From contig CAVZCU010000012.1 of NCBI GenBank assembly GCA_963773845.1, positions 1,302,001 through 1,366,000 of the forward strand: a DNA stretch of 64,000 bases, in the 5' to 3' direction. Below the pieces are notes generated by a model that saw only the letters and a list, made by a program, of their open reading frames with translations, ran no database searches and was not told the DNA's origin. The translations under genes and the position numbers were made by a program. This DNA is from SIAJ01 sp963773845 (GTDB lineage: Bacteria; Planctomycetota; Planctomycetia; Gemmatales; Gemmataceae). Below are positions 44,936 through 52,970 of the stretch, piece after piece (within the stretch, counting starts at the first letter, position 1; every line of letters starts with the position of its first letter).

Positions 44936-45486
44936 TGAGCAAGACCATAATGACGCCGGTTGTCGTGGCAATCTTCGCGGTTTCGGTTTCCGGCCATGCT
45001 TTCGGAAGGGATGACTTTAAGCCGGAAAAGGGCTTCACGCTTCTCTTTAACGGCAAGGACCTCACCGGCTGGAAGACCACCAAGGGCGAATCGCTCGACG
45101 GCAAGACCAAAGCCTACGCCGGACGGTTCAAAGCGGCCGATGGCATTCTGACACTCGACCCGAGCGTCAAAGGTGATGTCCGCATCGTCACCGCGAAGGA
45201 ATTTGCCGGCGATGTGGATATTCGTTTCGAATTCATGCCGGGGCCCAAGTGCAACAACGATCTGTTCCTCCGCGGGACCAAGTTCGATCTCAAGATCGAG
45301 GACGTCAAACAATGGCAGGAGGGCGAGTGGAATTCATTTGAATTATCGCTCAAGGGTGACAAGGCGACGTTCAAGGTTAATGGCAAAACGATTCGAACGA
45401 TTGCCGCGAAAGCAAAGCGAACTCCTTTTGAACTTCGCGCCGAAATTGGACCGATGAAAGTTCAGAAAATGCGGTATAAGGAATAG
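44935..45486 (+). CDS. Secreted DUF1080 (3-keto-disaccharide hydrolase-like) protein
   Basis: The 183-residue protein has a signal peptide (TPVVVAIFAVSVSGHAFG) and a single DUF1080 domain with a concanavalin-like jelly-roll fold. Hallmarks are FTLLFNGKDLTGWKT near residue 35, DIRFEFMPGPKCNNDLFLRG near 96, and WNSFELSLKGDKATFKVNG. Members of this family include 3-keto-glycoside hydrolases. The start overlaps the preceding stop by one base (TAATG), so translation is probably coupled to the large membrane protein. It is likely periplasmic or surface-exposed. Confidence 0.85.
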   Translation: MSKTIMTPVVVAIFAVSVSGHAFGRDDFKPEKGFTLLFNGKDLTGWKTTKGESLDGKTKAYAGRFKAADGILTLDPSVKGDVRIVTAKEFAGDVDIRFEFMPGPKCNNDLFLRGTKFDLKIEDVKQWQEGEWNSFELSLKGDKATFKVNGKTIRTIAAKAKRTPFELRAEIGPMKVQKMRYKE

Positions 45487-45539
45487 AGCCTGGACTCCTG
45501 ACCGCCGTCCCGATCTCCGGCGCTCGGAAAGGCCGGCGG

Positions 45540-46229
45540 ATGGAAAATCTTGGGATTTGCCGCGGGCCGGTCCGGTGTCCCGTTTCTCGAATTACGATGC
45601 AAACAACGTCTGCAGAAGAAGATATGTCGTTTCACTCCGGCGCGGCCACGAGCCGGTCGAACGGAACGCAAACAATCGAAACCACTGAATTCGCCGACGA
45701 TGAGTGCGGGATGCCAGTCATTCGGCTCTCCCCGTTTGGCCCTGAATACCTGCTGCGCCCAACTCGACCGGAAGAGACCGACGTGCTGGTCGAAATGGCT
45801 GCCGACACAGGCGTCTTCAAGCCCATCGAAATTGAGACGCTTCGACACGTTTTGGACGATTATCACGGCCCAAAGCCCGAAGCCGGTCATGCGGCGGTCA
45901 CCGTCCTGCTCGATGGGATTCCCGTTGGCTTTGCCTATTTTGGACCGAATGAAATCACCGATCGCACCTGGATGCTGTACTGGATTTTCGTTCAACGAAG
46001 CCTGCACGCTCGCGGCCTGGGCACGAAGATCTTGGACTATGTCGAGGCGGAGATTCGCGCTGAAGGCGGACGCGTGTTGGTGATCGAGACTTCGGGCCTC
46101 CCGAACTACTTGCCGACCCGGAACTTCTATTTGAAACTGGGTTACGATCAGGTTGCCGTCGTTCCCGACTTTTACGCCGATGACGACGATATGGTCGTTT
46201 TTTGGAAGCGGCTGACACCCAAGCCATGA
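45540..46229 (+). CDS. GNAT family N-acetyltransferase
   Basis: The conserved part spans roughly residues 57-229. It has the GNAT fold with the acetyl-CoA-binding motif QRSLHARGLGTKILDYVEAE near residue 155 and the C-terminal FYLKLGYDQVAVVPDFY. It would acetylate a small molecule or a protein N terminus; the acceptor is unknown. The ATG at 45540 has GGAAAGG seven bases upstream, but the first ~55 residues are not conserved. Starts at 45597 or 45624 are possible. It follows the DUF1080 gene by about 55 bases. Confidence 0.8.
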   Translation: MENLGICRGPVRCPVSRITMQTTSAEEDMSFHSGAATSRSNGTQTIETTEFADDECGMPVIRLSPFGPEYLLRPTRPEETDVLVEMAADTGVFKPIEIETLRHVLDDYHGPKPEAGHAAVTVLLDGIPVGFAYFGPNEITDRTWMLYWIFVQRSLHARGLGTKILDYVEAEIRAEGGRVLVIETSGLPNYLPTRNFYLKLGYDQVAVVPDFYADDDDMVVFWKRLTPKP

Positions 46230-46424
46230 AAAACCCCGCCGACCTTGGCGTGTGCCGCGGTGCGACGGGGCCGGAACAGAGAAGAGGCCGGTGGAACGGG
46301 TAAGAAAGTACCCTTCCCCAATTGCCAAGTCAACCGCAGTTTCCTGGTTTCTCATCTATTATTCTTACAATTCGAAGAATTAATGAGTATTGGCGCCATT
46401 AAACGCGGCGGGCTAATGCAACGG

Positions 46425-48473
46425 CTACTTGAATGGGTCGTGCTCGCTTCCTAATTCGCGATACCAGCCCGAGAGCGTCGCCAGTTCCTTGCGGGCCCGG
46501 TCATTGGCGTTGCGGACAACAACGGGCCTGGGCGCAACCAGGACGGCCAGGTCCTTCACGTCGAACTCCTTGAGAAGTCCGAAACAGAATAACTCCGGCG
46601 ACTCGTTGAATCCCCGATTCGCTTCGATGATCTCTTTCAGGCTGCCGAGCGGCGCCACCAGCTCGACCCGACCGATGGCTTTGTCGTCGAGGGCAGCCGC
46701 CGCGAGTGTGATCACGCTGCTGCGCGGTCCGTCGGCGACAACCGTTACGCCGGCTTTGTCATTCCGACCCGCCCAGCGTGAAACGCTCAGCAGCTGGTTC
46801 GCATCCAGGCCAAGTTGCCGTTCGCCCACCGTCGCCAGCAAGAGCGACCAGAGATAGTCGTGCGTCCTGGGATGCGCTTCGCCGAAGTAGAAGAGATCAA
46901 TCGCGACCACGCGCTGACCCGCCGCGAGCAGGCGATCGACTTCCGCACTCGTCGATGCCTTCCCCTTGTCGGCGATGACAACGGTCGTTCCCTTCGGCTT
47001 TCCTTTTACCAATTCGATGGCCGGCAATGTCCAACTATCGCCAACCTGGAGTAGCCGCAGCGTCGCTTTCACTCCGTCCTTTTCGATTTGCTTTGGCTCC
47101 CCGTCCGGTGAGGATTGCGAATGGACAGTTAATCCTGGCTTGATCCGCATCATCTCCGCGAGCCGCTTTCGCCGGCTCGCTTGCCAATCCGCGGCTTTTC
47201 TGGCGTCGGTCGGCAAGGCGGCGCCGTGCGGCAAGTCCTTGATCAACGATTTTGCCAGTGAATTCATGTCGAGACTGTTGCTCGGCAGCGGCACTTCCAG
47301 TTCGTTCTTCGTCTTGATCTCTTTGGCGCAGGGGATTTCAGTAGCGCTGAACTTGGGATCGTCCGGGTAGAAGAAGTCGCCGATCATGCGATAAAGCGCC
47401 TGGCGATTGTCGATCAGGAAGTTGTGCGTGCCGGGCGATTCGTTGACGTGGGTCCGCAACGCCTTCTCGCGGCCGAAGAGTTTGAAGAATGGCTCGGCCC
47501 CCGCTCGGAGCGGATCCAGCGCGTAGACGGATTCAAAACAGCAATCGTCCTTGGCGTTGAACGTCAAGAGCGTGGCCCGCGGGGCCATCATGGCGGTCAA
47601 ATGCGTGTAGTCGGCATACATCGCGAGATCGCACGGGGTTTGTTCCGAATCGCCAAGATCCTTGAAGTGATCGATCCGCGTCAGGAAACTCGAGTAGCCC
47701 GCGACCGGATTGGTCAGCGTCACTCGCGTGTCGAGACTGCTGATCGTGATCGTTTGCCAGCCGCCGCCCGACAAGCCATTGACGGTGACCCGCTTCGGAT
47801 CGGCATGCGGATGAGCAAGCAAGAGATCGAGGCCACGCGACATGCTCAAGAAGAATGGCGCTAGCCCACTGGAGCCGCACAGGTCGAGTTGATTCATCAC
47901 CGCATGCCGATTGCCCGGCGTGCGAAGCTGGCCCATGCCGAGCCATTCGACGTTGAGGACGATCATGCCGCGCTTGGCCATGTTGATGCATCGCGTCTGC
48001 TTGTAGTCGGCGGCCTTGCCGTTGCCGTCGTGACCGTTGACCGACAGGCTCACCGGCACCTTGCCGACGAGCTTGTTCGGCTCGTAGAGCAACGCGGGAA
48101 TCCAGAAGTTGGGCAGGATCTCGAATCGAACTTTTTTAATGCGATAGCCGTCGCACGAAATCGTGTCGAGCCATTCGACTTTGGTCTTGGCGTCACGCCA
48201 CTTGGCGGCCTCGCCGCGGAAGACGACGTTCTTGAGCACGTCGTGGCGAATGCGCTCGGCTTCCCGCGTCCAATCTTCCGGCGTCCGGATCGTACTCTTC
48301 TCCGTGCCCGGAGCATACAGCGGCGGAATCTTGGGCCGCAGGTAATCGCGCGTTTCGCTGATTACGTTGTTGGCAGGCAGCAGTGGCCGCTTGAGCAAGT
48401 CGGCGACCGGTGAAGGCTCGGCGGCAGATGCGGAGAGGGCGAGAACGAGGGAGAGAATGCTGACTCGTGACAT
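46425..48473 (-). CDS. Secreted two-domain alpha/beta hydrolase (acetylxylan-esterase-like)
   Basis: The 682-residue protein has a signal peptide (VSILSLVLALSASAAEP) and two alpha/beta-hydrolase units. The first (~100-400) has the nucleophile elbow GLSGGGWQT (Ser near residue 233), NVEWLGMGQL and the probable catalytic His in GTHNFLIDN. The second (~430-680) keeps the fold (VVIADKGKAS, VVAIDLFYFGEAHPRT) but its nucleophile elbow is not obvious. It may be degenerate. Similar proteins in planctomycetes are annotated as acetylxylan esterases or prolyl-oligopeptidase-like hydrolases. The substrate is not determined. It is convergent with the acetyltransferase gene, with ~195 bases between. Confidence 0.82.
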   Translation of the reverse strand: MSRVSILSLVLALSASAAEPSPVADLLKRPLLPANNVISETRDYLRPKIPPLYAPGTEKSTIRTPEDWTREAERIRHDVLKNVVFRGEAAKWRDAKTKVEWLDTISCDGYRIKKVRFEILPNFWIPALLYEPNKLVGKVPVSLSVNGHDGNGKAADYKQTRCINMAKRGMIVLNVEWLGMGQLRTPGNRHAVMNQLDLCGSSGLAPFFLSMSRGLDLLLAHPHADPKRVTVNGLSGGGWQTITISSLDTRVTLTNPVAGYSSFLTRIDHFKDLGDSEQTPCDLAMYADYTHLTAMMAPRATLLTFNAKDDCCFESVYALDPLRAGAEPFFKLFGREKALRTHVNESPGTHNFLIDNRQALYRMIGDFFYPDDPKFSATEIPCAKEIKTKNELEVPLPSNSLDMNSLAKSLIKDLPHGAALPTDARKAADWQASRRKRLAEMMRIKPGLTVHSQSSPDGEPKQIEKDGVKATLRLLQVGDSWTLPAIELVKGKPKGTTVVIADKGKASTSAEVDRLLAAGQRVVAIDLFYFGEAHPRTHDYLWSLLLATVGERQLGLDANQLLSVSRWAGRNDKAGVTVVADGPRSSVITLAAAALDDKAIGRVELVAPLGSLKEIIEANRGFNESPELFCFGLLKEFDVKDLAVLVAPRPVVVRNANDRARKELATLSGWYRELGSEHDPFK

Positions 48474-49394
48474 TTTGGATGCTCCGGGATGAGAACAGAG
48501 AATACCACGACCGAAATGCGTTGTCAGCGATTTTGGCTGGCTCCAGATAATATTGAGGACTTAGTTGCCAATTCACTGTAACCGTGGGACGGCTCAGGAG
48601 AGCGGTCCCACTATGCGACTTCCAAGTCGTTGCCCTTATGAGGCCGGCCGCCGCCGCCGGGCAAACATCTTTTGTTTTCTGGCTCAAACTGGCTCAAACT
48701 GGCTCACGGCGTGTCGAGCGACCGTCCGCAGCCAGGCGGGCAGAATCTCTTTTTAATGGGACATTTCGGGACATTTTGGACATTCCCGACAAAGGTCGGA
48801 TTCCGGAGACCCGGGCCTCAATTGCACCGTAGTTTGCTGTGGTCAAGTCGCCCTGAGCAGCCTTTTGTGGGGAACGTCCATTTTGGGACATTGGCGGCTC
48901 CTGGGTTAGGGACAAACTCTTGCCGCCGCGGCAAAGCGAGCCCGGCCTCTGGTCTGCGAGGCGAATAACATCTTTTTGAAGTGTTGCATTCTGTTGCATT
49001 GTGTTCTACCTGCGCCTTCGTCCGGGTGGACGTCCTTTGTTGTCGCGGTTAATGGAGCCAAATCGTGTCACCTCCCGCCACAGTTGGGCCAGCGCCGGCG
49101 CCGCGCACCTTCCTGGTATTTCGGCGTTCGCAAACCGCAAGGGGGAATTGCAAAAAATGACCGAGACGGGAACAGAGCGCTGATGCTCTCCCAGGCCATC
49201 CACGCCTGATACGGCAGCGTGGGGTCTCTCCCCTGATTCAACAGTATGGCGAGACGATAACCGCAACAGCGAGAGAGGATCGCCCGAGTGGCTCACCCGA
49301 GCAGTCCCTTGATGTTCTGAGAAAACGCTGGCCTGGCGCAGCGTGAAAGGTACGTCCCAATCCGGCCAACCAATTCAAACATGGCCGTCTCTTC
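48474..49394. other. Intergenic with one copy of a 190-bp repeat
   Basis: About 900 bases without an intact gene. The right third (49095-49285) is a diverged copy of the sequence at 50466-50660. The left part has frames on both strands but no recognisable domain or ribosome site. Low-complexity duplications such as CTGGCTCAAA twice in a row at about 48680-48700 are visible. Confidence 0.5.
49095..49285. repeat. 190-bp dispersed repeat, copy 1
   Basis: This stretch aligns over its whole length with 50466-50660, at roughly three quarters identity by eye. Shared blocks include TATTTCGGCGTTCGCAAA and CAGTATGGCGA. Read on the minus strand it would encode a short conserved piece, LRFANAEI, that stands at the start of the HINT-like protein in the other copy. 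The two copies are direct repeats around the toxin-like cassette. Confidence 0.75.
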
Positions 49395-49796
49395 TTATCC
49401 ATCTTTGATTTTTCGTTTCGCCGGAGCGAGCGACCAAGCTTTCTCGTAATAGATTCTTGCGAGTTCCTTGTCCCCCATCGATTCATACGTCGACCCTAAC
49501 GCAGCATATGCGCTGGAATACTCGGGGTCTATCGCGATCGCGCGATCAAGGTTCTCGATTGCTTCCGAGTATTTCTGTTGTGCTTGATATGCTAGCGCGA
49601 TGTTTAGGTACGCTTCTTCATTGTTCGGTTCGAGTTGCAGTGCCTTGAGGCACTGCGAAATCGCCTCATCAAACCGCTCAACCTTTTTGAGAACTGCCCC
49701 CAATAACACGTGATTGTAAGCCCTGGGTTTAAGTCGGATTGCCTCTGCAAATGCATCTCCCGCTTCCTCGTACCGACCCAGCCTCTCAAACGCCAT
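49395..49796 (-). CDS. TPR protein, possibly immunity-type (5' end open)
   Basis: The 133-residue product consists of TPR helices: RYEEAGDAFAEAIRLKP, RFDEAISQCLKALQLEPNNE, KYSEAIENLDRAIAIDPEYS. The first Met is at 49796. However, TPR sequence continues upstream without a start codon for another 58 codons (SAELWKKLSERDPNNAFFCA ...) to a TAG at 49971-49973. That TAG is the stop of the preceding toxin-like gene in the same frame. So either the gene begins at an internal Met and is truncated, or a longer protein has been interrupted by a stop. Its place behind a HINT-toxin remnant suggests an immunity role, by inference only. Confidence 0.65.
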   Translation of the reverse strand: MAFERLGRYEEAGDAFAEAIRLKPRAYNHVLLGAVLKKVERFDEAISQCLKALQLEPNNEEAYLNIALAYQAQQKYSEAIENLDRAIAIDPEYSSAYAALGSTYESMGDKELARIYYEKAWSLAPAKRKIKDG

Positions 49797-49970
49797 GCCG
49801 AGCCCGCTCCATGCGAGTCCGCTTTTTTCGTCTAAAACAGTGGCACGCCGAAAAGCGCTGATTGCGTGGTTGAACTGGCCGATCTCGGAGTACTCATAGC
49901 CAAGGCACGCGCAGAAGAACGCGTTATTGGGATCGCGTTCGCTCAGTTTCTTCCAGAGTTCGGCGCTCTT

Positions 49971-50513
49971 CTAAGTGACGGCCAGACTCCGCTGTGTCGA
50001 CTGCGGAACGATAAAGTGAATCGTTTTCGTATCGCTTAGCCACGTGTCAATCATCCTCGTTTGTTCTCGACGGTGGCGCTCAAGGTCTTTCTTGGCATTC
50101 CCACGGGATCTTCCGATATCGTCGATCGGCGCCTTTCCTTTCTTCGGTTCGCGGTCTTTTCCGGACTCCTCTGCCTCGCGCCGATCTTTTCGCCCCTGCT
50201 TGCGACGGCGCTCTTGTTCTTTGATGATTTCTTCCTCTTGTTGCAATGGGTCCGGGTTCCGCGGATTTTTGCCTAGTTTTTTCCCTTTCCCAATATCCCC
50301 CGCCATGTTGACGCTATGCACCCACACATCGAAGCCCCAGGCGGGGTCGCCGACGAAGTAGGTGTGCCACTCGGACACCCGGAAATTGTAGACGATTTCC
50401 GTTTGACCTGTCTCGCGAACCGACTCGACCGACATCCAGCGGCCGTCCGAGGCTCGCACCCGGTCGCCGGGCACCGCGCGCCTTCCTCGTATTTCGGCGT
50501 TCGCAAAACGCAA
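49971..50513 (-). CDS. HINT-containing polymorphic-toxin tail (orphan, truncated)
   Basis: The 180-residue product begins inside a HINT (intein-like) autoprocessing domain. PGDRVRASDGRWMSVESV is followed by the typical HINT ending VYNFRVSEWHTYFVGDPAWG and VWVHSVN (residues ~15-68). The N-terminal half of the HINT domain, with its catalytic Cys, is missing. A highly charged linker (EEEIIKEQERRRKQGRKDRR) leads to a ~50-residue C terminus that may be a toxin tip (ERHRREQTRMIDTWLSDTKT). It looks like an orphan toxin cassette. Its 5' end coincides with repeat copy 2. I cannot assign the toxic activity, and no secretion signal remains. Confidence 0.6.
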   Translation of the reverse strand: MRFANAEIRGRRAVPGDRVRASDGRWMSVESVRETGQTEIVYNFRVSEWHTYFVGDPAWGFDVWVHSVNMAGDIGKGKKLGKNPRNPDPLQQEEEIIKEQERRRKQGRKDRREAEESGKDREPKKGKAPIDDIGRSRGNAKKDLERHRREQTRMIDTWLSDTKTIHFIVPQSTQRSLAVT

Positions 50514-50660
50514 GGGCCAGTTGCGAAAAAAATGACTGAGACCGGATCATCGCGGATGCTCTCTCAGGTCATCAACGCCTGTTTCGGCCGCGGGGGGGCA
50601 GTCCCCGCTTCGCCAGTATGGCGAAGCGATGACTGCACCGACGAGACAGGATGGCCGGAT
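50466..50660. repeat. 190-bp dispersed repeat, copy 2
   Basis: Partner of the repeat at 49095-49285, in the same orientation. Copy 2 overlaps the first ~16 codons of the HINT-like gene on the minus strand and its upstream region. It contains a hairpin, CGCCAGTATGGCG, near 50616. Confidence 0.75.
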
Positions 50661-50866
50661 AGGTTCAACACGCGGTCGTTGATTTCCCCCCGATCGAGCC
50701 GGAGGATGGCGGGATTCTTCCCCGATCTTTGCCTCTCGCCGCCGTCGGCAAAGCCGTGGCATCCGGGTTGCTCCAGATTCCCCGGCACTAACATTGTGAC
50801 CGCCGGTGTCCCCAGGACTCCGTTGTGTCCGCACCGGTACGAATCCGCTCAGGGAGGACCATTACC

Positions 50867-51793
50867 ATGACGACGACAACTCATAAACGAACGACGGCGG
50901 TGGGCGTGTTCGCGAACCGCGAGCAGGCACAAAAGGCCGTAACCGAATTGCGCCGACTCGGGTTTCGGGAGTCGGACATTGGCGTTGCGAGCCGTGACGG
51001 CGAGCCGGTCGAAGGCGCCAACGAGGTGAGCGATGCCGGTACAAAGACGGCGACCGGGGCCGGCATCGGCGCCGCGGCCGGCGTTGGTCTCGGCGCCCTA
51101 TGGGGCATCGGAATTCTCGCCGGACTTGTGCCCGGAATCGGGCCGGCCATCGCGGGTGGGACGCTCGGCGTCCTGCTCTCGAGTGCCGGTGCGGGGCTGG
51201 TCGCCAGCGGCATCGCCGGGGCGCTGATCGGCCTCGGTCTCTCGGAGACGGACGCCAAGTACTACGAGGGTGAGTTCAAGAGCGGGCGGACGCTCGTGAC
51301 CGTGAAGGCCGACGGCCGCTATGACGAGGCGATGGCAGTCCTCCGGCGGTTCGGCGGGTATGACCGCGGCACCGCCTCCGCCGCCGGCTCAACGACCAGC
51401 GCCGACCGGACCGTGGAACTGCGCGAGGAAGAACTCCGCGTGAATAAGGAGCGCAAGTCCGCGGGCGAGGTGAAGGTCGGCAAGGAAGTGCATACGGATC
51501 GGAAGACGATCACCGTTCCGGTCGAGCGTGAGGAAGTGGTGATCGAGCGCCGCCCGGCGGGCGGCCGCGCGACCGGCGACGTGCGAGCGGAAGAAATCCG
51601 CATTCCCGTCAAGGAGGAGAAGGTGCACGTTTCCAAGGAAACGGTCGCCCGGGAGGAAGTCCGCGTCGGCAAGCGGAAGGTGACCGGAGAGCAAACGGTG
51701 TCCGGTGAAGTGAAGCGCGAAGAGTTGGATATCGAAACCGAAGGCGACGCCAAGGTCCGTGGCGACAGCGCCCGAAGCTCCACGCGGAAATAA
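50867..51793 (+). CDS. DUF2382 stress-response protein with glycine-zipper domain
   Basis: The 308-residue protein has three parts. Residues 1-50 are a general-stress-type domain (VGVFANREQAQKAVTELRRL). Residues 60-125 form a glycine-rich hydrophobic segment of glycine-zipper type (GIGAAAGVGLGALWGIGILA). Residues ~175-295 form a DUF2382 domain of charged repeats (LREEELRVNKER, REEVVIERRP, KREELDIETEGDA). Proteins of this layout (YsnF/AvaK-like) are tied to heat or oxidative stress in other bacteria. The start at 50867 has a strong AGGGAGGA site eight bases upstream; an earlier Met is less likely. A hairpin terminator follows at 51837. Confidence 0.85.
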   Translation: MTTTTHKRTTAVGVFANREQAQKAVTELRRLGFRESDIGVASRDGEPVEGANEVSDAGTKTATGAGIGAAAGVGLGALWGIGILAGLVPGIGPAIAGGTLGVLLSSAGAGLVASGIAGALIGLGLSETDAKYYEGEFKSGRTLVTVKADGRYDEAMAVLRRFGGYDRGTASAAGSTTSADRTVELREEELRVNKERKSAGEVKVGKEVHTDRKTITVPVEREEVVIERRPAGGRATGDVRAEEIRIPVKEEKVHVSKETVAREEVRVGKRKVTGEQTVSGEVKREELDIETEGDAKVRGDSARSSTRK

Positions 51794-51836
51794 GTGGGCT
51801 TTTGCTCCACTATTGAAACGTCGCAATTCGAAACGA

Positions 51837-51866
51837 GGCCACAACCGATTCTGGTTGTGGCCTTCT
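51837..51866 (+). terminator. Hairpin terminator
   Basis: GGCCACAACC (51837-51846) and GGTTGTGGCC (51853-51862) form a perfect 10-bp stem with a six-base loop, followed by TTCT. It lies 44 bases after the DUF2382 stop codon. It is a typical factor-independent terminator shape apart from a short T run. Confidence 0.7.
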
Positions 51867-51977
51867 CAGTTGACAGGGGCTACTCAATTCGAATCGGAGA
51901 ATTCCTTGGCCGACGCGAGATATTTGAACAAGGAGAGCCGATTTTCATAAATCTCGTTGCGGAGCGTGGACTGAGCC

Positions 51978-52616
51978 CTACTTGTCGGGGTCAGCACGGT
52001 CCTTCACGGGGCCGGCCTTCTGGGTGGCCAGTGCGGCCCGCCGGTACGTCTCGGCCATCACTCGCACGACGTCCGGGAGGAGTAACTTCCAACCCGCACC
52101 GGTGCGTTTCAATGTGACGACTTCGACCCTGGTTACGTCGGACTCGTCGAGTTTGGTCCGGGACCGGACGAGAACGTGAGCCATGTCGCTGCCCTCGTGC
52201 ACCGTGCCGAGGATCTTCTTTTGCACGTCGGCGGGGCGGCCCGCATTCAGTTGGGGAAGCTGGGATGCCATCCCCTTCATCGAACTGATGAAGAACTCTC
52301 TGGGTTTGAGGGCAATGACCGCCTTGAGGTCCGTGGCTTTGTCGAAAGCCGCTAGCAGGTCAGCCTGCTTGTCCGGGCGTTCCCGAGTCGCGACCTTCAA
52401 CACGGGCAGCCACATGTCCTTGTACTCCTTCAAGCTGTCCGGGTGCACTAGGTCGGCGTACCTTGCCCAGTCGAGAGACTTTTCTTCCTTGATTCCGTCC
52501 GCGACGACCTTTTCGATGTCGGCGTCTGGGCGGTGCGGCTTCGGCTGCTCACCTTGGCAGAACATCGCGATGCCGGGTAGAAACAGGACGCACAGAGAAG
52601 AGACGAAACGCTTCAT
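51978..52616 (-). CDS. Secreted protein of unknown function
   Basis: The 212-residue protein has a signal peptide (MKRFVSSLCVLFLPGIAMF). A Cys right after it could be lipidated, but the lipobox is weak. The mature part is helical (IEKVVADGIKEEKSLDWARY; ADLVHPDSLKEYKDMWLPVL) with a beta-rich end (DESDVTRVEVVTLKRTGAGW). The pattern, 'alpha helices, then a strand pair with WKLLLP', recalls proteins of the NTF2/SnoaL style, but I cannot place it firmly. The start at 52616 has GAGGA five bases upstream. It lies on its own between two minus-strand genes. Confidence 0.7.
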   Translation of the reverse strand: MKRFVSSLCVLFLPGIAMFCQGEQPKPHRPDADIEKVVADGIKEEKSLDWARYADLVHPDSLKEYKDMWLPVLKVATRERPDKQADLLAAFDKATDLKAVIALKPREFFISSMKGMASQLPQLNAGRPADVQKKILGTVHEGSDMAHVLVRSRTKLDESDVTRVEVVTLKRTGAGWKLLLPDVVRVMAETYRRAALATQKAGPVKDRADPDK

Positions 52617-52970
52617 GGAGATCCTCGCCGGGCTATTAGCCCGCCGGGCGCGGGTCTTGTGAATCGGCACGGCATCAGCCCCGCGCCGGTTACAAGAACC
52701 GCAATCCATGCGCCGCTTTAACTCGCCCGGGGCCGTTACTCTCAGGGCCGGGGAAGAAGAATGGCTCGGGGCCGGGGTGGCCCGGACGCCAACCGTCCGT
52801 CTCCGCAGCCGCCCGGAGGCGCGCAGACTAAAGTGCCCGCGCATGCCGCTCAGTTCCCTGCAGGGCAAATTGCAGCTCTCATAAAGTTGGTACGCAGGGT
52901 TGTCGCTGTTTGGGGAATTGTTCTGAAGCATTCGTCGGCGATCAAAAAACGCTGACCCCTTCTGGGTCCG
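52617..52970. other. Intergenic, nothing firm recognised
   Basis: About 350 bases between the lipoprotein gene and the unknown secreted-protein gene, both on the minus strand. It presumably contains the promoter of the latter. GC-rich tracts are present but no clear hairpin, small gene or box. Confidence 0.4.
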
